Positions 44,442 to 52,657 of a stretch of DNA of 64,000 bases are shown in pieces (within the stretch, counting starts at the first letter, position 1; every line of letters starts with the position of its first letter). The DNA comes from an uncultured Opitutia bacterium (GTDB lineage: Bacteria; Verrucomicrobiota; Verrucomicrobiia; Opitutales; Opitutaceae). Below the pieces are notes generated by a model that was given only the letters and a program-made list of their open reading frames with translations, was not told the origin of the DNA and made no database searches. The position numbers and the translations under genes were made by a program. The stretch is from positions 1 through 64,000 of the forward strand of contig CAIRTK010000037.1 in assembly GCA_903881475.1 (NCBI GenBank), read 5' to 3'.

Positions 44442-45077
44442 CTACTTCCAGAGGGTGAAATTCCATGTCAGCACCACGTAGCCGAGCAGGTGGTGCGGGG
44501 AGCCATTCGTGCGGTACAGCGCCGGGTTGATCGAGAGCGTCGGTGTGATGTTCCAGGTCACGCCCACCGTGGCGGAGTTCGCCGCGCCCGATTGGAAATC
44601 CATGGAAAACTGCAGCTTCGACGAGAGCACATGCCGGTACCCCAGCAGGATCTCCGCCCGATGATCGACGTCGATTGTCCCGATGATGAAACTGTCCGAC
44701 TCCGCATAGTAGCCGTATTCGATCTCCGGCTGGGGCTGGCCGCCCAGGGTCGACCAGTTGAGCGCGCCGACCGTCAGCAGGTTGGGCCCCTGCTGCACGA
44801 GGTTGAACTCCGTGCTGAAGAACCCCTCGTTCGGCTTGAGCCCCTGAAACCACGCGGCCTCAAACCGCGGCGTGATCCCCAGTTCCAGCTGCAGCTGCTG
44901 GCTGTTGCCGATGAGCGTGTGCTGCGCCTGCGCACTCAGCCCCAGGACTCCCGTCGGCTGGATGTCCGGCGTCACGATCTGGTTCAACCCCACGATCGTG
45001 GCGCGGACAACAGGGATTGAGCTGACCAGGAGCAGCACCGCAATCCAGCAGCGCGGATGGAAGGTGGATGACTTCAT
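44442..45077 (-). CDS. Probable outer-membrane beta-barrel protein of unknown function
   Basis: 211 residues from the ATG at 45077. A signal peptide covers about 1-26. The rest alternates polar and hydrophobic residues in about ten short strands with aromatic ends (TPRFEAAWFQGL, LQLELGITP, LGYVVLTWNFTLW). It resembles small outer-membrane barrels, although it ends in Lys rather than an aromatic residue. The function is unknown. It lies downstream of the ABC operon on the same strand. Confidence 0.7.
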   Translation of the reverse strand: MKSSTFHPRCWIAVLLLVSSIPVVRATIVGLNQIVTPDIQPTGVLGLSAQAQHTLIGNSQQLQLELGITPRFEAAWFQGLKPNEGFFSTEFNLVQQGPNLLTVGALNWSTLGGQPQPEIEYGYYAESDSFIIGTIDVDHRAEILLGYRHVLSSKLQFSMDFQSGAANSATVGVTWNITPTLSINPALYRTNGSPHHLLGYVVLTWNFTLWK

Positions 45078-45130
45078 CGGAATGTAAGATCGGCGATCGG
45101 AGATTGGCTGGAGCACGGGCCTTCTCGCTC

Positions 45131-45223
45131 GGTCATTTTGGGCGCAGGGAAGAATCCGTTTGGATGGAATCGAAGCCCTCGGCGGACTCTCGCTGGACTC
45201 TTCGCTGCGCTCGGAATGGCAAC
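45131..45223. repeat. Inverted repeat, CATTCTGAGCGCAGCG type (diverged)
   Basis: GGTCATTTTGGGCGCAGGGA at 45131 is mirrored by 45195-45223, which reads GCCATTCCGAGCGCAGCGAA on the other strand. It is the second copy of the family at 14048. Unpaired GATCGGAGAT-like words lie at about 45088. Confidence 0.7.
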
Positions 45224-45245
45224 CCGGGGTTGAGAGCCTGCCGCC

Positions 45246-46571
45246 TCAGGCCGGCGGCGGCGGGTCCTCGTGCTGATAGAGCTTGATGACGTGCCGGCGC
45301 TGGTCGTGGCTGATGAGCCCGGCATAGCGGCCCCAGCTCAGTAGCGTCCGGAACAGCGGACGGGGCTTCTCATGCGGCAGCGCCGTGTGCAGCTCGCGCA
45401 GCAGTTCCTCGTCCGGCAGGCAATGCTCGGGCTGGACGCGGATCAGCCGCACCAGCAGCTCGAAGATCTTCAGCTGCATCAGCCGCCCACGGATGATCTC
45501 GCGCTGGGCCTCGGTCGAAGCCGCCACGAGCTCCCGGCCCAGCGCCGTCAGCCGCACTTCCTGCCCGGGCGTCTCGATGAACCCGAGCAGCTCGGAGGCC
45601 TTGACCACGCGGATGATCGCGCCGAATTCCTTGCCGAGCCGCTCCGCGATCTCGAAGACGTCGTATTCGGCGTCGCCCAGCAGCGACAGCAGGCCGAGCA
45701 CCTCGCCCGGCGTGACATACGGCAGTGAAACCGGCGCGATCCGGCGGCGGGTACCTCCCGCCTCCGTCGTCACGACCTTCGTCACCTCGCCGGCATCCGG
45801 CAGGTTGGTGCGGGTCAGGATGGCATGGAGTTTTTCCACGATGGCGCGGAACCCCGGGGCATCGGGATCGCGCGGATAAGGCAGGTCCACCGGGACGACC
45901 ACGTCCACCCGGCCGGGTTGCGCGGCCATGACCACGATGCGGGTCGCGAAGTAAACGGCCTCCACGATGTTGTGCGTGACCATCACCATCGTGCGCAGCG
46001 GATGCTCGGGGCTGGCCAGCAGCCGGCCGATTTCGTTGCGGAGCGTCTCGGCGGTGAGGACATCCAAGGCGCTGAACGGCTCGTCCATGCAGAGCACCTC
46101 GGGCTCGGCGATCAGCGCGCGGGCGATGCCGACGCGCTGCTTCATGCCGCCGGACAGCTCGCGCGGGTAGGCCTGCTCGTAGGCGCCGAGCCCGACGGTC
46201 GCGAGGACCTTCCCCAGCCGCGCCTCCTGCTCCTCCGCCGGCAGCCGGCCGACCGGCAGCAGGACGTTCTGCCGCACGGTGAGCCAGGGAAACAGGGCAA
46301 AATTCTGGAAGACCATCGCCACCCCGGGCGACACGCCGTGCAGCGGGATGCCGCGGTACATCACCTCGCCGCGGGTGGGCTGGATCAGCCCGGCCATGAT
46401 GCGGACCAGGGTGGATTTGCCGCAGCCCGACGGGCCGAGCAGCACAACCACGTCGCGCTCCGCCACCGTCAGGTTGACGTCGCTCAGCACGAGTTCGTTT
46501 TCGGGACTGCCGGCCGCGTACTCGTGGCAGACGCTGCGGAGTTCAATGAGGGTGATGGGGGATTCGGGCAT
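45246..46571 (-). CDS. ABC transporter ATPase (nitrate/sulfonate/taurine type) with C-terminal AAA-associated domain
   Basis: 441 residues. Walker [10 protein letters not shown], signature [16 protein letters not shown] and Walker [13 protein letters not shown] lie in residues 1-240. The C-terminal 180 residues form the AAA-associated helical domain ([20 protein letters not shown]) found on some ATPases of this group, which may have a regulatory role. It pairs with the duplicated permease three bases upstream. No binding protein is encoded nearby. Confidence 0.92.
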   Translation of the reverse strand: MPESPITLIELRSVCHEYAAGSPENELVLSDVNLTVAERDVVVLLGPSGCGKSTLVRIMAGLIQPTRGEVMYRGIPLHGVSPGVAMVFQNFALFPWLTVRQNVLLPVGRLPAEEQEARLGKVLATVGLGAYEQAYPRELSGGMKQRVGIARALIAEPEVLCMDEPFSALDVLTAETLRNEIGRLLASPEHPLRTMVMVTHNIVEAVYFATRIVVMAAQPGRVDVVVPVDLPYPRDPDAPGFRAIVEKLHAILTRTNLPDAGEVTKVVTTEAGGTRRRIAPVSLPYVTPGEVLGLLSLLGDAEYDVFEIAERLGKEFGAIIRVVKASELLGFIETPGQEVRLTALGRELVAASTEAQREIIRGRLMQLKIFELLVRLIRVQPEHCLPDEELLRELHTALPHEKPRPLFRTLLSWGRYAGLISHDQRRHVIKLYQHEDPPPPA

Positions 46572-46574
46572 GGC

Positions 46575-48311
46575 TCAGGTGAGGAAGCGGCAGCGTTCGT
46601 TGGCAAAGACCTGGAGACGTTTCCACAGGGAGCGGTTGATCCCGACGACCACCAGCGCCATGACCAGCACCGCGGCGGCCAGCCGCGGAAAATTGCCGTC
46701 ATTGGTCGCGCGGCTGATGTAGGCGCCGAGCCCCGTGGCCTGATAGAGTTTGTCGCCGATCTGGACGTACTCGGAAACGATCGTGGCATTCCACGCCCCG
46801 CCGGCCGCGGTGATCCAGCCGGTGACCAGCCCGGGAAACACCGCCGGCAGCAGGAATTTCCGCCAGCGCCGCCAGCCCGAGAGCCGCAGCACCTCGGCGC
46901 AGCTCACGATGTCGTTGGGGATCGCGGAGGCCGCGGCGGCGACGTTGAAGAGGATGTACCACTGCGTGCCCATCATGATCAGGGGCACCGAGCCCCACTG
47001 GAGGCTGCCGCCGGTCTTCAGCACGAGGAGCAGGATCCAGGGATAGATCATGGGCGCCGGAAAAGAGGCCACGAACTGGATGAAGGGCTGCAACCGGCTC
47101 GAGAGTTTCGGGTTCAGGCCGATCCAGACGCCCAGTGGCACGGTCCAGAGCGTGCCGAGGCCGACGGCAGCGAGCACCCGCAGAAAGCTGAGCCCGGTAT
47201 TGCTCAGGATGTCCAGCCAGTCGGCCAGGTTGACGCGCATCAGGAGCGAGGCCAGCTCCACCGCACCCCAGACCATGGAACCCACCAATCCCGCCAACAC
47301 CAGGTAATAGATTCCGCGCGCCGTGCGGCCGGACGATTCGGCGGCGGTGGCGGCGACCGGGACGCTGGCCGGCGGCGGACCGGGCACCGCGGCCAGCGGC
47401 GCCAACCACAGCCCGATGCGGTGAGTGGCCGCCTGCATCGCCCGCGAGCGGGCCAGCCACCGTTGCCAGCCCGGCTGGTCGATCCGCCCGGACCCGAAGT
47501 CGTCCATCTTGAATTTGCGCGACCACACCACCAGCGGCCACCACACCAGGCGATCGACCACCAGGATGACGACGCCCATCGCCAGGACCCCGAGCAGCTG
47601 CGCCCGCACGTCGCCGCGCTCGATCGCCACGCTCATGTAGGAACCGATGCCCGGCACCCGGAAGTCCTGGTCGCCCAGCTTGAAGGCCTCCGTGATGCTG
47701 AGGAAAAACCAGCCGCCCGCCATCGAGACCATGCTGTTGTACAGCAGGCCCTGCGCCCCGAAGGGCAGCTCGATCTTCAGAAAACGGTGCCACCATTTGA
47801 ACCCATAGAGCCGGCCGAGCATCCGGTAATCGCCCGGCACGCCGCAGAGCGAGTCGTAATAGCTGAAGGCCATGTTCCAGACCTGGCCCGTGAAAATCAT
47901 AATCACGCACGACAGTTCCAGCCCGGTGTTGCTGTGCGGAAACAGCGCCACGAGGGCCAGCACCAACCCCGGCAGGAAGCCGAGGACCGGCACGCTTTGC
48001 AGCACGTCCAGCGCCGGCAGGATGTAGCGGCGCGCCCGCACGTCGTAGAACGCCCAGGACGCCACCACGAGCGTGAAGAGCAGCGAGAAGAAATAGGCGA
48101 TCCAGCCGCGGGCCAGGGAGAACAGCGCATACACCGGCAGCGCCCGGGCCGACAGGTCGATCTCGACGGTCTGGTGCAGCGGCTGCCGCCATTGCGCCAC
48201 CACCTCCACCCCGCCCAGCAGCAGCGCGGCCACCCCGAGCACCACCAGCGCCTCGAACCAAATGGCCGGACGTTCTCGCTCGGGGCGGGATAGCGTGGCG
48301 GTCATGCTCAT
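46575..48311 (-). CDS. ABC transporter permease with two fused transmembrane domains
   Basis: 578 residues and about 12 membrane helices. Two homologous permease halves (about 1-280 and 310-578) resemble the nitrate/taurine/sulfonate type, so one chain would make the full channel. It starts 17 bases after the NicO-like gene and is followed by the ATPase gene, so the three are likely one operon. Because no periplasmic binding protein is present, the direction and substrate of transport are uncertain. Confidence 0.9.
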   Translation of the reverse strand: MSMTATLSRPERERPAIWFEALVVLGVAALLLGGVEVVAQWRQPLHQTVEIDLSARALPVYALFSLARGWIAYFFSLLFTLVVASWAFYDVRARRYILPALDVLQSVPVLGFLPGLVLALVALFPHSNTGLELSCVIMIFTGQVWNMAFSYYDSLCGVPGDYRMLGRLYGFKWWHRFLKIELPFGAQGLLYNSMVSMAGGWFFLSITEAFKLGDQDFRVPGIGSYMSVAIERGDVRAQLLGVLAMGVVILVVDRLVWWPLVVWSRKFKMDDFGSGRIDQPGWQRWLARSRAMQAATHRIGLWLAPLAAVPGPPPASVPVAATAAESSGRTARGIYYLVLAGLVGSMVWGAVELASLLMRVNLADWLDILSNTGLSFLRVLAAVGLGTLWTVPLGVWIGLNPKLSSRLQPFIQFVASFPAPMIYPWILLLVLKTGGSLQWGSVPLIMMGTQWYILFNVAAAASAIPNDIVSCAEVLRLSGWRRWRKFLLPAVFPGLVTGWITAAGGAWNATIVSEYVQIGDKLYQATGLGAYISRATNDGNFPRLAAAVLVMALVVVGINRSLWKRLQVFANERCRFLT

Positions 48312-48330
48312 GGGAGGGGAAATTGGCCGG

Positions 48331-49413
48331 TCAGATAAGGTGGTAGGCCCCGCGGGCCATGAGCACCACGCCGAGCAGGGTCAGGAGGCTGGAGGAAAGA
48401 TATGGCGCATTGCGAGCCAGAGCGCTGAAATGCCCGGACTTTTTTTCGAGGCGGCTGGCGCCCCAGGCGGCCACCACGCCCACCGTCACCAGCGTCACCG
48501 CCAGTCCCAGGCTGAACGCCGCCACCAGCGCAAACCCCAGGGTGAGTTTCTTCAGCTGGAGACAAAGTAGCAGCACCGAGAATGCGGCCGGGCACGGCAT
48601 CAGACCTCCCGTCAGGCCAAACAGGATGATCTGGGCCGTCGTCACCGGCCGGCTGCCGTCAAACCGCCGCCGGATGTCGGCCGCGTGCGCCGCGGCATGG
48701 GCATCCAGCTCCTCGCCGTCCGCGGTTCCATGCCCGTGCGCGCATTCGTGAAATTCCACCTCCCCGGAAAAATCGCTCCCGGTGCCATGCACGGAGACCT
48801 CCGCCGTGAACTCGTGCGGCTCCGGAATGGTTTCCCGGCTCTCCCATTCGCCACCGGTGTACTCGAGTTTGAACACCTCCGCCGGTTCTTCCGCGCGGCG
48901 CAACGCAACCGTCACGGCCCCGGCCCGGGCGTCCGCCGGCACCCCGACCCGCCAGCGGGCCGGGCCGTCGCCTTCCTCGATCTTCAGGTCAATCCCGCCC
49001 CAGGGACTCGCCAAAGAGCGGCTTTCCCCATGGGCGTGATCATGATCATGGTCATGATGGCCGTGTCCGGCGCGGTCCCGCCGGATCCGCCACAGCGTCC
49101 ACAGCGCCAGCCCGATCACCACCGCGCCCGTGCCGAGCTGCAGGTAGGGCTCCGTCGTCTCGACATTCCACTGGCTGCCATAATGGAGGGCGAGACCCAC
49201 CAGCCCCCAGATGATGAGCGTGTGCGACACCGCCGCCGCCAGCCCGAGCAGGAACGCCTGCGCCGCCGTGCCGCGGACGGCGACAATGAAGGCCGCCATC
49301 ATGGTCTTGGAGTGCCCCGGCTCCAGCCCGTGCAGCGCGCCCAGCAGGACCGCCGCGGGCACGTAGAGCCAGCCGACCGCGGTCTCGGGGGGCGGGATAA
49401 ATGCCAGGTTCAT
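48331..49413 (-). CDS. NicO/RcnA-type metal efflux protein with an extra soluble domain
   Basis: 360 residues. The first helices carry HGLEPGHSKTMMAAFIVAVR, the NicO/RcnA signature for nickel/cobalt transport. A His-rich loop GHGHHDHDHDHAHGES at about 117-132 and then an inserted beta-rich domain of about 100 residues (to about 235) separate the two membrane halves. Standard RcnA has only the His-rich loop. It should export Ni or Co from the cytosol. It is divergent from an RcnR/CsoR-type repressor. Confidence 0.88.
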   Translation of the reverse strand: MNLAFIPPPETAVGWLYVPAAVLLGALHGLEPGHSKTMMAAFIVAVRGTAAQAFLLGLAAAVSHTLIIWGLVGLALHYGSQWNVETTEPYLQLGTGAVVIGLALWTLWRIRRDRAGHGHHDHDHDHAHGESRSLASPWGGIDLKIEEGDGPARWRVGVPADARAGAVTVALRRAEEPAEVFKLEYTGGEWESRETIPEPHEFTAEVSVHGTGSDFSGEVEFHECAHGHGTADGEELDAHAAAHAADIRRRFDGSRPVTTAQIILFGLTGGLMPCPAAFSVLLLCLQLKKLTLGFALVAAFSLGLAVTLVTVGVVAAWGASRLEKKSGHFSALARNAPYLSSSLLTLLGVVLMARGAYHLI

Positions 49414-49419
49414 TTGAGG

Positions 49420-49446
49420 ACTATACCCCCTCCCCCCATGTTACGG
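49420..49446. promoter_or_regulatory. Probable operator for the RcnR/CsoR-like repressor
   Basis: ACTATACCCCCTCCCCCCAT at 49420 is a C-tract (G-tract on the other strand) flanked by AT-rich ends. RcnR and CsoR proteins bind G-tract sites of this form. It lies only six bases before the NicO-like start, between the divergent repressor and exporter genes. Confidence 0.6.
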
Positions 49447-49499
49447 CAAACCCAAAAATTGCGTTTGTGTGACGGGCGGGTGACGGTAATGTCACGTTC

Positions 49500-49784
49500 A
49501 TGTCCCACGACCCGCCCCACCCCGACGCGGAGCGCCGCGCCCTGCAGCTCCGGCTGCGCCGGGTGGCCGGCCAGCTCAAGGGCATCGAGGCGATGCTCGA
49601 CCGCGAGTGTGGCTGCGCCGAGATTCTCAACCAGCTGGTGTCGGCCCGGCGCGCGCTCAAGTCGCTGTCGGAAAAAATCATCCAGCAGCACCTGCACCAC
49701 AGCATCCGGCAGGCCGCCCGCGAGGATTCCGGCCGCCGCGCCCTGCGCGAGCTGGTCGAGGTGCTCGAGCGCTACGTCGAGTGA
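49500..49784 (+). CDS. Metal-sensing repressor of the RcnR/CsoR family
   Basis: 94 residues, all-helical, with the family pattern RLRRVAGQLKGIEAMLDREC and then ILNQLVSARRALKSLSEKII. Likely metal ligands are His3 (MSH start, as in RcnR), Cys39 and His64; His66/His67 sit near the RcnR fourth ligand, which is shifted. RcnR-type sensing of Ni or Co fits the NicO neighbour. A formaldehyde or copper sensor of the same fold is less likely because of His3 and context. Confidence 0.9.
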   Translation: MSHDPPHPDAERRALQLRLRRVAGQLKGIEAMLDRECGCAEILNQLVSARRALKSLSEKIIQQHLHHSIRQAAREDSGRRALRELVEVLERYVE

Positions 49785-49984
49785 GGCCCTCCGGCATCCG
49801 GCCGATGACGCCAGAAGGCTGAAAGAACCGCCTGGGCAACGGGCTGCGCGACGGATTACAACCTCGCCGGCCCGCGTTTCCAGGAGCATATCTGCTTCCG
49901 CCAGCTCAAGGTCGGTTCCCCTGCCACCGGGCCCGCCCCGTCCTGAACCCCGGGACCCGGCCCGGTCGCGCTTCACCCTACCCC
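49785..49984. other. Spacer with a coding-like remnant
   Basis: No full gene is seen here. One frame at about 49846-49945 reads ATDYNLAGPRFQEHICFRQL and ends at a stop. It looks more protein-like than chance GC-rich sequence, but no start precedes it and I recognise no family. It may be the eroded end of a lost gene. Confidence 0.2.
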
Positions 49985-51754
49985 ATGATGAATTCCCGCC
50001 GCGACTTTCTCCGCTCCACTGCACTCGGTGCGACCGCCGTCACGGTACTGCCACGGTTGCTGGCCAATCCGGACTCCCTTCCCGCCACCGCGCCCGCCGC
50101 GGTGGACGGCACAGCGAAATCCGTACTGCTCCGCAACCACCGCAATCTCTTCAACGGCGACACCTGCGTCTATTTCTACAACCCCGAGCGCTGGCAGCCG
50201 GAAGGCGGTCCGTTTTCCGCCCGAGCCATCCACCGCTATGTCGGGAACCTGCGGGACAATGGCATCGACACCTTCCTCATCAATGCCAACGCCTCGAAAG
50301 CCTGGTATCCCAGCAAGACCCTGCCGACCATCATCGACGGCTACCGCCGCGGCGACCGCGAGTTCTTCCGCGGTCACGCCATCTGCGCCGGATTCACGCA
50401 GCCGGCAGACGTCGAGGCGTACCTCGACACCACCGTCCAGTTCTTCAACCGCTACCTTGACCTGGTCGAGGCCGGGACCGACTGGCTCGCTGAAACCTCC
50501 GTGGCCTGCCGGCGCCATGGCGTGGCGCCCTGGGTCAGCATCCGCATGAACGACCTGCACGGTCATCGCAATTTCACCGGCAGCTTCTTCAACCACCCGT
50601 TGCTCAAGCGCCCGGAAATGCGGCTGCATCACAGCACGTATCCGTCCATGGCTGGCGACCCCACCTATCGCGAAGGCCTCGATTACGGCCGCAAGGAAGT
50701 CCGAGACGCGATGTTCGCGCAGATCCGCGAGGTGGTGGAGGACTATGACTTCGACGGCCTCGAGCTCGACTGGTGGCGCAACCCGCTGTGCTGCGAACCG
50801 AAGGCCGACGACGCCACCGTGGCGATGATGACCGACTGGTTCCGTTCCGTGCGCGCCCTGACCCGACAGCGCGCGGCGAAAAACGGCCGCCCCTATTATT
50901 TCGGCCTGCGCATTCCCGGCCGGCTCGAAACGCTGCGGAGCATCGGGATCGATGTCGCGACGCTCGCCCGCGAGGGCACGCTTGATTTCATCTGCCCGTC
51001 CGGCTTCTGGCGCACCACGTGGGACATGCCGCACGACGATCTGCGCCGGCAGGTCGGGGATCACTCGGCGATTTACGGCGTCATCGAGGACGGCGCGAAC
51101 GCCCTCCCCACCCTGGCGCCGTCGCTCAAGGTGACGCGCGAAATCCGCTATCTCTCCGCCAGCCGCGAGATGCTGCATGCGAATGCCGCCGGCAAGCTCG
51201 TGCTGGGAGCGGACGGCATCGAGTGGTTCAACTTCTACTGCACGGACCAGGCCCGGATCCCGGGGCTGGTCTCGGACTACACGTTTCTGTGCGACATCCA
51301 CCGCCTCGAATTCCTCCGCGGCCGGCCGAAGCACTACGCCTTCGCCGACCGCGGTTTTGCCGGCCTGGCGCAGCCGCCCTTCGAGGCGCCAGCCCAAGTG
51401 CCGGTGGTCCTTGAGCACACCTGGCGCCAGTCGTTCCGGCTGCCCATGTGCGCGGAACCGGGGGATCGCGGACTCACGCTGGTTGTGCAGGTCGTGCTGA
51501 AGAAATCCGATCCCGCCGGCGACCTGCCCGTGGCTTTCAATTCCAGCTGGCCTTCCGCCGTGCGCACCGCGACCGACCGCTTGCTCTTCCCCTGCGGCTC
51601 GCTGACGCACCACACGCCGGATCATGTCGCGTACAATTACAGTTTCCCCGTTTCCCTCGTCCGCGACGGCTGGAACGAAGTCGTCGTTGAGAACGGCGCC
51701 GGCCAGCCGGTCACAGTCGTCAGCCTGGAGCTGGCCGTCATGGCGACCGGCTGA
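49985..51754 (+). CDS. Tat-exported TIM-barrel protein, glycoside-hydrolase-like
   Basis: 589 residues. The Tat signal is NSRRDFLRSTALGATAVTVL. The body has an (alpha/beta)8 pattern: YFYNPERWQPEGGPFS, APWVSIRMNDLHG and, typical of an active-site strand, YDFDGLELDWWRNP, whose Glu and Asp could be catalytic. The last 150 residues are a beta domain. It resembles bacterial families related to glycoside hydrolases whose substrates are unknown. With the neighbouring genes it suggests breakdown of extracellular polysaccharide. Confidence 0.82.
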   Translation: MMNSRRDFLRSTALGATAVTVLPRLLANPDSLPATAPAAVDGTAKSVLLRNHRNLFNGDTCVYFYNPERWQPEGGPFSARAIHRYVGNLRDNGIDTFLINANASKAWYPSKTLPTIIDGYRRGDREFFRGHAICAGFTQPADVEAYLDTTVQFFNRYLDLVEAGTDWLAETSVACRRHGVAPWVSIRMNDLHGHRNFTGSFFNHPLLKRPEMRLHHSTYPSMAGDPTYREGLDYGRKEVRDAMFAQIREVVEDYDFDGLELDWWRNPLCCEPKADDATVAMMTDWFRSVRALTRQRAAKNGRPYYFGLRIPGRLETLRSIGIDVATLAREGTLDFICPSGFWRTTWDMPHDDLRRQVGDHSAIYGVIEDGANALPTLAPSLKVTREIRYLSASREMLHANAAGKLVLGADGIEWFNFYCTDQARIPGLVSDYTFLCDIHRLEFLRGRPKHYAFADRGFAGLAQPPFEAPAQVPVVLEHTWRQSFRLPMCAEPGDRGLTLVVQVVLKKSDPAGDLPVAFNSSWPSAVRTATDRLLFPCGSLTHHTPDHVAYNYSFPVSLVRDGWNEVVVENGAGQPVTVVSLELAVMATG

Positions 51755-51832
51755 AATGTAAACTGGCCCGGCGGTCTTCAGCGGGAATTAGCCCTCGCCC
51801 GCCACCGGTCATCTGCGTTATTTCAGCGGGGC

Positions 51833-52657
51833 ATGGGAGAACTTGCCCCTGGTTCTCGGTCCTTCGCCTTGTGCCTGCTTGCCCTGACGGCCGCGGGCAT
51901 GGCCGCCGCGGCCGGCCCGCGCGCCGGCTGGAAGGAACTCTCGCTGCTGAACGCAAACGAGGCCCGCGACCTATTTGCCGCCGCGACGGAAGCCGACCCC
52001 GCCAGCCGGGAGGCCCGCTTGGGCGCGGCGATCTCGCTTCTCAGCGTCCAGCCGCGGACCGACGGGAATATCGCCACGGCCACCCAATTGCTCGAGGCCC
52101 TGCGCGCCGAAAGCCCGAACGACGAGGAGGGCATCGGCGCCACGTACTACCTCGCACGCATCCAGCAGCTGCATAGCTCCGCTCCCGATCGACCGGCCGC
52201 CGTGGCCGCCTATCGCGAGCTGCTGGCCGCCCACCCGGGCAATCACTATGCCGAGATGGCCGCGCCCAAGCTCGCGGTGCTCCTGCTTTACGACGATGTC
52301 CCGCGGGACGAATGGGAGCGCCGGGTGGCCGAGATCGAGACCCTGATCCCTCGCCTGACCGCGACCGAAGCCGTGCGCGACACCCGTCTCGTGCTCGCCG
52401 GCGCACTGATCCGGCTGCGGCGCGATCACGCCCGGGCCTATCCGCTCGTCACCGCCTGCCTCGAGGCCAACCTCGTGACCCGCCTCCCGCATCTCAACGC
52501 CCTGCTGCTGCAGGCCGCCGAGTCCGCCCGTCAGCTGGGCAACACCCCCGCGGCCATCACCTACTACCGGCGATTCCTCGGGGAATTCCCGCGCGACATC
52601 CGGGCCGATGAAGTCCACCGCCGGCTCGAAACCCTGGAGCAAAAGCCCCGGCCATGA
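51833..52657 (+). CDS. Secreted TPR-like helical repeat protein
   Basis: 274 residues with a signal peptide (about 1-27). Helical hairpins repeat through the protein (EARDLFAAATEADPASREAR, YLARIQQLHSS, AAVAAYRELLAAHPGNHYAE, AAITYYRRFLGEFPRDIRAD), as in tetratricopeptide repeats, which bind other proteins. Its last four bases overlap the start of the solute-binding-protein gene, so it probably forms a complex with that product. Confidence 0.82.
   Translation: MGELAPGSRSFALCLLALTAAGMAAAAGPRAGWKELSLLNANEARDLFAAATEADPASREARLGAAISLLSVQPRTDGNIATATQLLEALRAESPNDEEGIGATYYLARIQQLHSSAPDRPAAVAAYRELLAAHPGNHYAEMAAPKLAVLLLYDDVPRDEWERRVAEIETLIPRLTATEAVRDTRLVLAGALIRLRRDHARAYPLVTACLEANLVTRLPHLNALLLQAAESARQLGNTPAAITYYRRFLGEFPRDIRADEVHRRLETLEQKPRP

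Noticed and set aside
45246-49413. Nitrate, sulfonate or taurine importer as the firm function of the ABC genes
   Set aside because: Sequence class alone would suggest it, but there is no binding protein, and the genes are joined to a metal exporter and repressor, so the substrate is left open.
49785-49984. Possible cobalamin or other riboswitch in the spacer after the metal repressor gene
   Set aside because: I looked for the conserved B12-box and related core words and did not find them. The folding is unremarkable by eye.
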